Assembly (NCBI RefSeq): GCF_013155545.1 | Contig: NZ_JABJVV010000004.1 | Span: 277,004-341,003, forward strand | From: Caenimonas soli | GTDB taxonomy: Bacteria > Pseudomonadota > Gammaproteobacteria > Burkholderiales > Burkholderiaceae_C | Direction of reading: 5' to 3' | DNA: 64,000 bases | Shown: one piece after another, positions 20,472 through 28,872 of the stretch | Layout of the letters: the number at the start of each line of letters is the position of its first letter | How positions within the stretch are numbered: the stretch's first letter is position 1 | Made by a program: the position numbers and the translations under genes | The notes under the pieces: generated by a model | Told to the model about the DNA's origin: nothing | Databases searched by the model: none | Seen by the model: the letters and a program-made list of their open reading frames with translations, nothing else

Positions 20472-21359
20472 TCAGGCCAGCAGGCCACTGGCACGAAGCG
20501 CGCCTTCCACGACGGCCTCGTTGGCCGGCGACAGCGGCGTCATCGGCAGGCGCAGGGCGCCGCCACACAGGCCCATGCGGGCCATCGCCCATTTGAGCGG
20601 AATCGGATTGGCTTCGACGAAGAGCTGCTTGTGCACCGGCATCAGCTTGCGCTGGATCTCCATCGCGCCCCGGGCATCGCCCGCGACCGCGGCCACGCAC
20701 AGTTCGTGCATCAGGCGCGGCGCGACGTTCGCCGTCACGCTCACGTTGCCTTGGCCGCCGCACAGCATCAGGGCCACGGCCGTCGGGTCGTCGCCGGAAT
20801 ACACGGCAAAGCCCTTGGGCACATCGCGGATCAGCCATTGGGCCCGCTCGATGTTGCCGGTGGCTTCCTTGATGCCGACGATGCCGGGCACTTCGGCCAG
20901 CCGCAGCACCGTGTCGTGCTGCATATCGGCGACGGTGCGTCCGGGCACGTTGTACAGAATGATCGGCAGGTCGCCCACCGCCTCGGCAATAGCCTTGAAG
21001 TGCTGGTACTGGCCTTCCTGCGTCGGCTTGTTGTAGTAGGGCACCACCTGCAGCTGGCAGTCGGCGCCGATCTTCCGGGCGAACTTCGCGAGCTCGATGG
21101 CCTCGGCCGTCGAGTTGGCGCCGCAGCCGGCCATGATGGGGACGCGCCCCTTGGCCTGTTCGACCGAGACGCGGATGATTTCGTGGTGTTCCTCTACGCT
21201 GACCGTCGGCGATTCGCCGGTGGTGCCGACGACGCCGATGCAATCGGTGCCTTCGGCAATGTGCCAGTCGATCAGCCTGCGCAGGGCGGGATAGTCCACG
21301 CTGCCGTCTTCATGCATCGGGGTGACCAGCGCCACGATGCTGCCTGTAATCGGTGTCAT
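20472..21359 (-). CDS. dapA: 4-hydroxy-tetrahydrodipicolinate synthase
   Basis: 295 residues, TIM barrel of the DHDPS/NAL family. It condenses pyruvate with aspartate semialdehyde in lysine and diaminopimelate synthesis. Signatures: [48 protein letters not shown] with the catalytic Tyr, [11 protein letters not shown], and the Schiff-base lysine 164 in GIKEATGN. It leads a minus-strand unit with bamC and the MBL hydrolase. Confidence 0.96.
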   Translation of the reverse strand: MTPITGSIVALVTPMHEDGSVDYPALRRLIDWHIAEGTDCIGVVGTTGESPTVSVEEHHEIIRVSVEQAKGRVPIMAGCGANSTAEAIELAKFARKIGADCQLQVVPYYNKPTQEGQYQHFKAIAEAVGDLPIILYNVPGRTVADMQHDTVLRLAEVPGIVGIKEATGNIERAQWLIRDVPKGFAVYSGDDPTAVALMLCGGQGNVSVTANVAPRLMHELCVAAVAGDARGAMEIQRKLMPVHKQLFVEANPIPLKWAMARMGLCGGALRLPMTPLSPANEAVVEGALRASGLLA

Positions 21360-21410
21360 GTCGATATTTGTCTGGAAACAGGGATTCTAACTAGCCGGTG
21401 CCGAGCCGCC

Positions 21411-21998
21411 TCAAACCGGCTGCGCCCCCTCAGGGGGCAGGGCGAAGCCCGTGGGGGAATTTGTCAACGTGTAACGCTGCCCCGGGGGGCTGGCCCCAGG
21501 CCTGACCGCGGCTATGCGCTGGATGAACCTGGGCGGCTCATCCAGGAAGCCGTCCTCGTACGCCACTACGCGCAGATCCTTGCAGGCGCCCAGCAGTTCG
21601 CCGGGCTGCAGCAGGAAGTCGGGCCGGGAGGGCTTGCCCACGGTTTCATTGCCGGCGGCGAAGGTTTCGTAGATCAGCACGCCCCCGGGCGCCACGCTCT
21701 GCACGATGGCGCCAAGCAGGGGTCGCCACAGGTAATTGGTGACGACCACACCGTCGAAGGTTCGGCCCGCGAATGGCCAGGGCCCGTTCTCGATGTCGGC
21801 CGAAACAGCCTCGCCAAGATCCGCCACCGAAGAAACCGCTTCTGCCAGCCGGTCCACGCCGGTCACCGGGTGGCCTCGTGCAGCAAACCAGCGCATGTGC
21901 CGCCCGTATCCGCATGCCACGTCCAGCACCGATCCGCCGGCCGGCACCAGATGGCTCCAGCGCCGCACCCAGGCGGAGGCTTCTTCGGTTCCGTGCAT
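21411..21998 (-). CDS. SAM-dependent methyltransferase (class I)
   Basis: 195 residues. The SAM-binding motif I is VLDVACGYGRHMRWFA, followed by VTGVDR (motif II acid) and FDGVVVTNYLWRPLL. The fold resembles small class I methyltransferases of the TehB/UbiE type; the acceptor is unknown. The start ATG shares one base with the SDR stop (TGATG). The last 20 or so codons are made from a GC-rich inverted repeat (CCCCCT/AGGGGG) of a kind common at gene ends in Comamonadaceae, so the C-terminus (ALPPEGAQPV) is probably not a conserved part. Confidence 0.82.
   Translation of the reverse strand: MHGTEEASAWVRRWSHLVPAGGSVLDVACGYGRHMRWFAARGHPVTGVDRLAEAVSSVADLGEAVSADIENGPWPFAGRTFDGVVVTNYLWRPLLGAIVQSVAPGGVLIYETFAAGNETVGKPSRPDFLLQPGELLGACKDLRVVAYEDGFLDEPPRFIQRIAAVRPGASPPGQRYTLTNSPTGFALPPEGAQPV
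21422..21458. repeat. GC-rich intergenic-type repeat forming the methyltransferase 3' end
   Basis: GCCCCCT and AGGGGGC arms around a single base near 21424-21438 are followed by GCGAAGCCCGTGGGGG. I recognise this pattern as a recurrent terminator/REP-like element in Comamonadaceae genomes, from memory rather than search. Confidence 0.45.
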
Positions 21999-22810
21999 CA
22001 GTGTGGTCTTACGTCGTCTTTGAGCGCAGCGAGGGCCATGCTCTCCACCATGCCGGGGGCCACGAGTTTCACGAAGCGCCCGAGCTTGCCCTTGGCCGTC
22101 ATGACCACTTCGCGCCGGCGGGCATTCATGCCTTCGACGATGAGCCGCGCGCATTCCTCCACGCTCATGGCGTCGTCTTCCTTCAGGCCCGAGGAGCCCG
22201 CGGGCTCGCCGCGGGCGTTGTAGCCGCGATGGCGGATGCTGGTGGCCACCACGCCCGGAAACGCGGTGGTGACGCTGACGCCGCTGCTCTTGAGTTCGGC
22301 CCGCAGCGCTTCGAAGAAGCCGGTCATGGCGAACTTGGTGGCGCTGTAGGCCGTGCGGCCTGGCACGCCGACCAGCCCGGCCAGCGAGGAAACCGCCACG
22401 ATGCTGCCCTTGCTGGCCACCAGGTGCGGCAGGGCCGCGTGGGTACACCACACGCTGCCCCAGAGGTTGACCTTCATCAGCTTTTCATACCAGTGCAGGT
22501 CTTGTGCCTTGACGTCCGCGAACAGCGCCTGGGCCGAGACCCCGGCATTGTTGATCAGCGCGTCGATGCGGCCGAACTGCTGCACGGCCTGGTCCACCAG
22601 CGCTCGGCATTCGGACTCTTCCGAGACGTTGGTGACCACCACCAAGGTCTGGGCGCCCCGCGCCTGGCACTCCGCCGCCACAGCGTCGAGCTTTTCGCGG
22701 TTGCGCGCGGCAAGCACAAGGCCGGCGTCAGCGCCGCGGGCTGCCGCCAGCTGGCGCGCCATTTCGGCGCCTATCCCGTCGGAGGCGCCGGTGATCACGA
22801 AGATTTTCAT
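21998..22810 (-). CDS. Short-chain dehydrogenase/reductase
   Basis: 270 residues of the classical SDR family. The dinucleotide-binding motif is FVITGASDGIGAEMAR, NNAG occurs in LINNAGVSAQALF, and the catalytic Ser plus YxxxK are in VSSLAGLVGVPGRTAYSATK. It should use NADP(H) or NAD(H) on an unknown alcohol or ketone. The C-terminus is longer than minimal SDRs and hydrophobic (LVAPGMVESMALAAL), as in membrane-associated members. It is coupled to the methyltransferase by a TGATG joint and lies downstream of a 43-residue membrane peptide and an MFS carrier. Confidence 0.9.
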   Translation of the reverse strand: MKIFVITGASDGIGAEMARQLAAARGADAGLVLAARNREKLDAVAAECQARGAQTLVVVTNVSEESECRALVDQAVQQFGRIDALINNAGVSAQALFADVKAQDLHWYEKLMKVNLWGSVWCTHAALPHLVASKGSIVAVSSLAGLVGVPGRTAYSATKFAMTGFFEALRAELKSSGVSVTTAFPGVVATSIRHRGYNARGEPAGSSGLKEDDAMSVEECARLIVEGMNARRREVVMTAKGKLGRFVKLVAPGMVESMALAALKDDVRPH

Positions 22811-22813
22811 CCG

Positions 22814-22945
22814 CTAATTAAAGCAGGCCCAGAGCTGGTCGGCCAGTGCGACCAGGATGGTGGGGCGCGTGTACAGGGAAAACACGGCCAGCAGCACGGC
22901 CACGGCAGTGCCGTAGGCGAGCCACTTGTGTGTGCGCTGCGTCAT
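22814..22945 (-). CDS. Small single-helix membrane protein (43 residues)
   Basis: An open frame of 43 codons fills the gap between the MFS and SDR genes. It starts two bases after the MFS stop (TGAGGATG) and ends three bases before the SDR start. The peptide has a basic N-terminus (MTQRTHKWLAYG), one hydrophobic helix (TAVAVLLAVFSLY) and a short amphipathic end. An AAGGTG tract eight bases upstream could serve as ribosome site. Fit within the operon supports it as real; function is unknown. Confidence 0.6.
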   Translation of the reverse strand: MTQRTHKWLAYGTAVAVLLAVFSLYTRPTILVALADQLWACFN

Positions 22946-22947
22946 CC

Positions 22948-24168
22948 TCAAGCACCTTGTGGCGCGGCCCGCAGGATGGGCGTCTCTCGCACCGGCAGAT
23001 TCACGATCGCCGCGAAGATGCCCAGCACGATCGAGATGTACCAGACGATGTCGTAGCTGCCAGTGCGGTCATACAAGAGGCCCCCCAGCCAGACACCCAT
23101 GAACGAGCCGATCTGGTGGCTGAAGAACACGAAGCCGCCCAGCATGGACAGGTGCGCGACGCCGAAGATCTGCGCCACGGTCGCATTCGTCGGAGGCACG
23201 GTGGAGAGCCACAGCAGTCCCATCACGCCGGCGAAGATATAGACCGACAGCGGCGTCAGCGGCGCCCACAGGAACACGGCGATGGCGACGGAGCGGCCCA
23301 GGTAGATCGCCGCCAGGATCTTTCGCCGGGCGAGCTTTTGCCCCAGGCTGCCGGCGATGTAGGTGCCGAACACGTTGAACAGCCCGATCAGGGCGAGTGC
23401 GTAGCTGGCCACCTCGGGCGACAAGCCCTTGTCCTTGAGGTAGCTGGGCATGTGCACGCCGATGAACACGACCTGGAAGCCGCAGACGAAGTAGCCCGCC
23501 ATCAGCAGCTGGAAGCTCGGGTACTTGAACGCTTCGCGCAGGGCTTGCGCGATGGACTGGTCGCGCTTGGGCGCGGTGCCGCCGGTGAACCCGGGCTCGC
23601 GCAGGCCCCAGGCCAGGGGCGCGATCAGCAGGACGAACAGGCTAAGGGCGAGCAGGGCCTCCTGCCAGCCGAAGCCGGAGATGAGAAAGCCTTCCACCGG
23701 CACCATCAGGAACTGGCCGAAAGAACCGGCGGCCGCGGCCACGCCCATCGCCCAGGACCGCTTGGCCGGGTCGATCTGGCGCCCGAGCACGCCGTAGATC
23801 ACGGCGTAGGTCGTACCTGCCTGGGCCGCGCCGATCAGGACGCCCGCGGTCAGGGTGAACACCAAGGCGTTGGGCGAAAGCGCCATGCCGGCCAGGCCCG
23901 CTGCGTAGAGAAGGGAGCCGACGATCAGGACTTTGAAGGCGCCGAAGCGATCGGCGGCCATGCCGGCGAAGATGCCGAAGACACCCCAGGCCAGGTTCTG
24001 GATGGCCAGGGCGAAGGCAAAGGTTTCGCGCGTCCAGCCCTGGGCCTGGGTGATGGGCTGCAGCCACAGGCCGAAGCCGTGGCGAATGCCCATCGACAGG
24101 GTGACGATGGCGGCGCCGCAGGCAAGAACCTGGAGCATGGAAAGCTTTTGGGGGGCTGCGGTTTGCAT
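22948..24168 (-). CDS. MFS transporter
   Basis: 406 residues with 12 predicted membrane helices in two halves. Features include SMGIRHGFGLWLQPI near the first helix, GMAADRFGAFKVLIVG (the loop 2-3 motif of the major facilitator superfamily) and the central charged loop around residue 200. It resembles the OFA/MFS group of monocarboxylate-like carriers (YybF/OxlT-like). Substrate unknown. It heads a minus-strand operon with the 43-residue membrane protein, SDR and methyltransferase genes. Confidence 0.88.
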   Translation of the reverse strand: MQTAAPQKLSMLQVLACGAAIVTLSMGIRHGFGLWLQPITQAQGWTRETFAFALAIQNLAWGVFGIFAGMAADRFGAFKVLIVGSLLYAAGLAGMALSPNALVFTLTAGVLIGAAQAGTTYAVIYGVLGRQIDPAKRSWAMGVAAAAGSFGQFLMVPVEGFLISGFGWQEALLALSLFVLLIAPLAWGLREPGFTGGTAPKRDQSIAQALREAFKYPSFQLLMAGYFVCGFQVVFIGVHMPSYLKDKGLSPEVASYALALIGLFNVFGTYIAGSLGQKLARRKILAAIYLGRSVAIAVFLWAPLTPLSVYIFAGVMGLLWLSTVPPTNATVAQIFGVAHLSMLGGFVFFSHQIGSFMGVWLGGLLYDRTGSYDIVWYISIVLGIFAAIVNLPVRETPILRAAPQGA

Positions 24169-24326
24169 CGGGCGACTTTAGCCAAAGGAGCATGCCGCTG
24201 CTTGCCAAGTGGCTGACAAGCCCGTTGATAGTTTTGCGGGGTATTGATGACGGGCCGGCATGAATAGGGCATAGTCTGTACGTCCATACAGTCACCTGAG
24301 CCAGCCCGACTACAATCCACGCTCCC
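24169..24326. promoter_or_regulatory. Divergent promoter region of MFS gene and parE
   Basis: 158 bases without a gene. A TACAAT box at 24311-24316 lies only 10 bases before the parE ATG, and no ribosome site is visible, so parE may have a very short leader or be leaderless. Confidence 0.45.
24276..24291. promoter_or_regulatory. LexA-box-like site upstream of parE
   Basis: CTGT, eight bases, ACAG: both half-sites match the proteobacterial SOS box exactly. The site ends 20 bases before the TACAAT box, so a bound repressor would block the -35 region. Confidence 0.4.
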
Positions 24327-26294
24327 ATGGCAAGCAAACTTCCCCCCGAATACTCCGAAGGTTCGATCCGTGTGCTCAAGGGCCTGGAGCCCGTCAAGCA
24401 GCGGCCCGGCATGTACACGCGCACCGACAACCCGCTGCACGTCATCCAGGAAGTCCTGGACAACGCCGCGGACGAGGCCCTGGCCGGGCACGGCAAGCGG
24501 ATCAAGACCATCCTGCATACCGACGGCTCGGTGAGCGTCGAGGACGACGGCCGCGGCATCCCGTTCGGCCTGCACCCCGAAGAGAAAGCCCCGGTGATCG
24601 AACTGGTGTTCACCCGCCTGCATGCCGGCGGCAAGTTCGACAAGGGCAAGGGCGGCGCCTACAGCTTCTCAGGGGGTTTGCACGGCGTTGGCGTTTCCGT
24701 CACCAATGCGTTGGCCAAGCGGCTGGAAGCCACCACGCACCGCGACGGCCAGGTGGCGAGGATCGTCTTCCAGGCGGGCGACGTCACCGAGCAATTGCAG
24801 CTGCGCAAGGGCGTCGAGGGCGACCGGCGCCAGGGCACCACGGTGCGCGTCTGGCCCGACCCCAAATATTTCGAATCCAGCCAGCTGCCGATGGCCGAAC
24901 TGGCGCACCTGCTGCGCAGCAAGGCCGTGCTCATGCCCGGCGTCACCGTGTCGCTGGTCAACGAAAAGACCAAGGAAACGCAGAGCTGGCAGTACAAGGG
25001 TGGCCTGCGTGACTACCTGATGCAGACGCTCACCGGCGACCCGGTCATCCCGCTGTTCGAGGGCGAGGGGTTCGCCCAGAACAACGACAACTTCGCCGAA
25101 GGCGAGGGCGCCCAGTGGTGCGTGGCCTTCACCGAGGACGGGCAGCCGGTGCGCGAGAGCTACGTCAACCTGATTCCCACCAGCGCCGGCGGCACGCATG
25201 AGAGCGGCCTGCGCGACGGCCTGTTCAATGCCGTCAAGAGCTTCGTGGATCTGCACTCGCTGCTGCCCAAAGGCGTCAAGCTGTTGCCCGAAGACGTGTT
25301 CGCCCGCGCTTCCTATGTGCTGTCGGCCAAAGTGCTCGATCCGCAGTTCCAGGGCCAGATCAAGGAGCGCCTGAATTCGCGCGATGCCGTGCGCCTGGTG
25401 TCCAGCTTCGTGCGGCCGGCGCTCGAGCTCTGGCTCAACCAGCACGTGGAATACGGGCGCAAGCTGGCCGAGCTGGCGATCAAGGCCGCGCAAAGCCGGC
25501 AGAAGGCCGGGCAGAAGGTCGAGAAGCGCAAAGGCTCCGGCGTAGCCGTGCTGCCGGGCAAGCTTACGGATTGCGAAAGCAAGGACATCAGCCACAACGA
25601 GGTCTTCCTGGTCGAGGGTGACTCGGCCGGCGGCAGCGCCAAGATGGGTCGGGACAAGGAAAGCCAGGCCATCCTGCCGTTGCGCGGCAAGGTGCTCAAC
25701 ACCTGGGAGGTCGAGCGCGACCGCCTGTTCGCCAACACCGAAATCCACGACATCGCGGTGGCGATCGGCGTGGACCCGCACGGCCCCAACGACACGCCGG
25801 ACCTTTCGGGCCTGCGCTACGGGAAGGTTTGTATCCTGTCGGACGCCGACGTGGACGGCTCGCACATCCAGGTTCTGCTGCTGACCTTGTTCTTCCGCCA
25901 TTTCCCCAAGCTGATAGAAACCGGCCATGTCTATGTGGCCCGGCCGCCGCTGTTCCGTGTGGATGCGCCGGCTCGCGGCAAAAAGCCCGCTTCCAAGACC
26001 TATGCACTTGACGAGGGCGAATTGACCGCTATCTTGGACAAGCTGCGCAAGGAAGGCGTGCGCGAAGGGGCTTGGAACATCAGCCGCTTCAAGGGCCTGG
26101 GCGAGATGAGCGCGGAACAACTGTGGGATACCACACTCAATCCGGATACGCGCCGGCTGCTGCCGGTACAGTTGGGCAAGGTGGACTTTCTGCAAACCGA
26201 GAACCTGATCACCAAGTTGATGGGTAAGGGCGAAGCGGCGGCCCGCCGCGAGCTGATGGAACTGCACGGCGACTCCGTGGAAATCGACGTCTGA
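24327..26294 (+). CDS. parE: DNA topoisomerase IV subunit B
   Basis: 655 residues. The GHKL ATPase domain shows NAADEALAGHG, VEDDGRGIPFG and GGLHGVGVSVTNAL; the transducer follows, and a TOPRIM domain starts near residue 424 with EGDSAGGSAKMGRD and the metal acidic cluster SDADVDGSHIQ. ParE with ParC decatenates daughter chromosomes. The length and the lack of the long GyrB insertion favour ParE over GyrB, as does the parC gene 2.6 kb downstream. Three genes separate the pair here. Confidence 0.95.
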   Translation: MASKLPPEYSEGSIRVLKGLEPVKQRPGMYTRTDNPLHVIQEVLDNAADEALAGHGKRIKTILHTDGSVSVEDDGRGIPFGLHPEEKAPVIELVFTRLHAGGKFDKGKGGAYSFSGGLHGVGVSVTNALAKRLEATTHRDGQVARIVFQAGDVTEQLQLRKGVEGDRRQGTTVRVWPDPKYFESSQLPMAELAHLLRSKAVLMPGVTVSLVNEKTKETQSWQYKGGLRDYLMQTLTGDPVIPLFEGEGFAQNNDNFAEGEGAQWCVAFTEDGQPVRESYVNLIPTSAGGTHESGLRDGLFNAVKSFVDLHSLLPKGVKLLPEDVFARASYVLSAKVLDPQFQGQIKERLNSRDAVRLVSSFVRPALELWLNQHVEYGRKLAELAIKAAQSRQKAGQKVEKRKGSGVAVLPGKLTDCESKDISHNEVFLVEGDSAGGSAKMGRDKESQAILPLRGKVLNTWEVERDRLFANTEIHDIAVAIGVDPHGPNDTPDLSGLRYGKVCILSDADVDGSHIQVLLLTLFFRHFPKLIETGHVYVARPPLFRVDAPARGKKPASKTYALDEGELTAILDKLRKEGVREGAWNISRFKGLGEMSAEQLWDTTLNPDTRRLLPVQLGKVDFLQTENLITKLMGKGEAAARRELMELHGDSVEIDV

Positions 26295-26309
26295 CGAGCC
26301 AAGGCATTC

Positions 26310-26870
26310 ATGACCGCCGCCAATTTCGCCGCCAGCTCACCCGACCGCACCACGGCCCGGGTGCGCTTGCGACCGACGATGACGAGCGACCTGGAGTTCG
26401 TGCTCTCGCTGGAGCAGGATCCGGAGAACCTGGCCTTCATCACGCCCTGGGAGCGCACCCAGCATGAGGCCGCGATCCGCTTTCCCGATTTCCGCCACTT
26501 CATCATCGAAGGCGGCCCCGATCTCAACGCCGTCGGCTTCCTGATACTGATCGGTTGCCGCAGCCAGCACCAGTCGCTGGAGCTCAAGCGCATGGTGGTC
26601 CAGGCCAAGGGTTCGGGCTTCGGCCGGGCGGCGCTGCGGGTGGCCAAGAAAGTCGCCTTCGACGACCTGGGCGCGCACCGCTTCTGGCTGGACGTGAAGG
26701 CGCGCAACAGCCGGGCCAAGGCGCTCTACGACGGCGAGGGCTTCGTGGTCGAGGGCCAGTTGCGCGACTCGGTGAAGGTGGCCGACGGCTTCGATTCGCT
26801 GATCGTCATGTCGATGCTGCGGCCCGAGTTCACCGGGCGCCGCAGCCTGGGGCTGGAGATGCGCGCATGA
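26310..26870 (+). CDS. GNAT-family N-acetyltransferase
   Basis: 186 residues with the acetyl-CoA pyrophosphate loop AKGSGFGRAALRVAKKVAF and the RimJ/RimL-like pattern (RLRPTMTSDLEFVLSLEQD, then HRFWLDVKARNSRAKALYDG). It probably acetylates an amino group of a protein or small molecule; the substrate is unknown. It follows parE after 15 bases and its stop overlaps the lytic transglycosylase start (ATGA). Confidence 0.85.
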   Translation: MTAANFAASSPDRTTARVRLRPTMTSDLEFVLSLEQDPENLAFITPWERTQHEAAIRFPDFRHFIIEGGPDLNAVGFLILIGCRSQHQSLELKRMVVQAKGSGFGRAALRVAKKVAFDDLGAHRFWLDVKARNSRAKALYDGEGFVVEGQLRDSVKVADGFDSLIVMSMLRPEFTGRRSLGLEMRA

Positions 26871-27646
26871 CGATGAAGCGCCTCAGGTCAGTGATCGCAG
26901 CTGGCTTACTGCTGCTGGGCCTGCTGCCTCTCGCGCAGGCCGAGGTCTGGGGCTATGTCGATGCCAAGGGCGTCGCGCATTTCGCGGCCGAGAAGATCGA
27001 CGAGCGCTACGAGCTGTTCTTCCGCGGAGGCGAGAGCTTCGACACTGCCCGCGGGCTGGGTACGCCGCGGGCCGTGGCGGTTCCGTCCGCGGCTCCCAGG
27101 CTCATCGCCTTCTTCGAGATTTCTCCCAGCTACAAGCAGGTGAAGCATCACCTGCGCGAAGCATCCAGGGCCCATGGCATCGACTACGAACTGCTGCAGG
27201 CCCTGATCGCCACCGAGTCGGGCTTCGACGCCGGCGCCGTGTCGCCCAAGGGCGCCGTGGGGCTGATGCAGATCATGCCGGCCACCGCCGAGCGCTACGG
27301 CGTGACCGCCGACAAGAAGACGCCGGTAGAGAAAAAGCTGACCGACCCTCGCACCAACATCAAGACCGGTACGCGTTACCTGCGCTACCTGCTGGACCTT
27401 TTCCCCGGCCGGCTGGAGCTGGCGCTCGCCGCCTACAACGCCGGCGAAGGCGCGGTGCAGCGGGCCGGCAACCAGATTCCCAATTACCGCGAGACGCAGA
27501 ACTACGTCAAGACGGTGATGCAGCTCTATGCCATGCTGCGGCCGCCCTCGATGATGGGATCCGGCCGCTCGCCCGGCCGTGTGCGGATGGAACTGCCCGT
27601 TGGCGGCGCAGTGGGCCGCGGCAACCTCCCGGCCGAGCGTGATTGA
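26867..27646 (+). CDS. Lytic transglycosylase (Slt/MltC-like catalytic domain)
   Basis: 259 residues. A signal peptide (VIAAGLLLLGLLPLAQAE) exports it to the periplasm. The DUF4124-like start (VWGYVDAKGVAHFAAEKID) precedes the GH23 domain with the catalytic Glu in ALIATESGFDAGAVSPKGA, then GLMQIMPATAERYGV and ALAAYNAGEGAV. It cleaves peptidoglycan to 1,6-anhydromuropeptides. Start ATG 26867 overlaps the GNAT stop; a second ATG two codons later is possible. Confidence 0.92.
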   Translation: MTMKRLRSVIAAGLLLLGLLPLAQAEVWGYVDAKGVAHFAAEKIDERYELFFRGGESFDTARGLGTPRAVAVPSAAPRLIAFFEISPSYKQVKHHLREASRAHGIDYELLQALIATESGFDAGAVSPKGAVGLMQIMPATAERYGVTADKKTPVEKKLTDPRTNIKTGTRYLRYLLDLFPGRLELALAAYNAGEGAVQRAGNQIPNYRETQNYVKTVMQLYAMLRPPSMMGSGRSPGRVRMELPVGGAVGRGNLPAERD

Positions 27647-27700
27647 CGCTGCCGGTTCGCACCGCGCAGTCACCGGCCATGCTTTGAGAGGAGCAGGGCG

Positions 27701-28843
27701 ATGACGATGTTGCCGGTCGATCCGGATGAACTGGTCGCACTCGGCGCCTTCGCGGGGGCCCAGGTGCTGGTCGTCTGTTTCAGCGTGATCATCGCGAACG
27801 TCTATCGCGAAAGGGCGCTGCTCTTGCACGGCGCCGCCACCATGATGGGCGTGCTGGCGGTGCAGACCGTGGTCGGGGGCCACTCCCTCCTTGCCGAAGC
27901 CATCCTGCTCATGGTCCTGGCCGTGGACGGCCTGCAGCTGCGCGAGCTGGTGAAACATGCGGGCGCCTTGCGCCAACCCCGCCGTTGGCTGATGGCCATC
28001 AGCCTGGGCCTGTTGCCGGCGCTGGCGCTGGCCGGCTACGTGGCCGGCTGGCACCTGCTGCTGCCCGGCTTGGCCGCATGGAGCGCGGTCGTCATGGTGA
28101 TCATGCTGCGTGCCTGGCCGCAGGGCCGGCCCTGGGCCGGATGGTTGGTGCCCGGGCAGCTGGCTCTGGTCGCGGGTGTCGGCTGGCAGGGGTGGCACGC
28201 CATCGACAAGGCGTCCGACCCGGTCTTGCCGCTGGCGGCCCTGCTGAGTGTGTGGAGCGCGACTGTGTTCCTGGCGACCGCCTGGCGCAACCGGATCTTC
28301 GGCGAAACGCGTCTGCGCATGGACGCGCGCAACACCATCGATCCGCTGACGGGGCTGTCCACGCCCCTGATCTTCTACGACCGCGTCGGCGCAGTGCGCA
28401 ACTTGATCAAGCGTTATGGCCACCCCAGTGTGCTTCTGCTTGCGCACATCGAGAACCTGGATCGCTTGTCGGCCGAGTTCGGGCCCGAAGTGGCCGAGTC
28501 GGCGCTGCTGGTCGCGGCCAACCGCATCCGCCAGACATTGCGCGACGGCGACGTTGCCGCGCGCCTGTCGCACTCGCGCATCGCGGTGCTGGCCGAGGGC
28601 ATGACGCTGGCCGAGGGTTCCGCCAACCTGGCCAGCCGCATCCTGGTCGCCGGCCTCAAGGAGCCGTTGCCCGCCGCGCTCACCGAGTTCCTGCACTTTC
28701 GCATCGTGCTCACCGCGATCCCGGTCAACGACATGCCGGCCAAGACGCTGTTGCAGCGGCTGTCCATGAAGCTGGACCAGCAATTGCTCACCCCATCCGA
28801 CCGCCGCATCCTCACCCTCACGGCCGAGGATTTGCTGGCCTGA
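27701..28843 (+). CDS. Membrane protein with degenerate GGDEF domain
   Basis: 380 residues. The first 205 residues hold five or six hydrophobic helices. From residue 214 the sequence reads DPLTGLSTPLIFYDRVGAVR, the standard opening of a GGDEF domain, and continues FGPEVAESALLVAANRIRQT. Where the GGDEF signature should stand (residues 290-294) it has SHSRI, in the frame RLSHSRIAVLAEG. It is therefore not expected to make cyclic-di-GMP, and may serve as a receptor or structural scaffold. GAGGAG precedes the ATG. It lies between the transglycosylase and parC. Confidence 0.8.
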   Translation: MTMLPVDPDELVALGAFAGAQVLVVCFSVIIANVYRERALLLHGAATMMGVLAVQTVVGGHSLLAEAILLMVLAVDGLQLRELVKHAGALRQPRRWLMAISLGLLPALALAGYVAGWHLLLPGLAAWSAVVMVIMLRAWPQGRPWAGWLVPGQLALVAGVGWQGWHAIDKASDPVLPLAALLSVWSATVFLATAWRNRIFGETRLRMDARNTIDPLTGLSTPLIFYDRVGAVRNLIKRYGHPSVLLLAHIENLDRLSAEFGPEVAESALLVAANRIRQTLRDGDVAARLSHSRIAVLAEGMTLAEGSANLASRILVAGLKEPLPAALTEFLHFRIVLTAIPVNDMPAKTLLQRLSMKLDQQLLTPSDRRILTLTAEDLLA

Positions 28844-28872
28844 AGCGTTAACTTTCCTGCCTTTCGAAATCA

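Noticed and set aside
24669..26267. Long open frame on the minus strand inside parE
   Set aside because: A mirror of biased GC codon use in parE; composition is low complexity and no family is recognisable. The same holds for the minus-strand frame inside parC (28870-30726).
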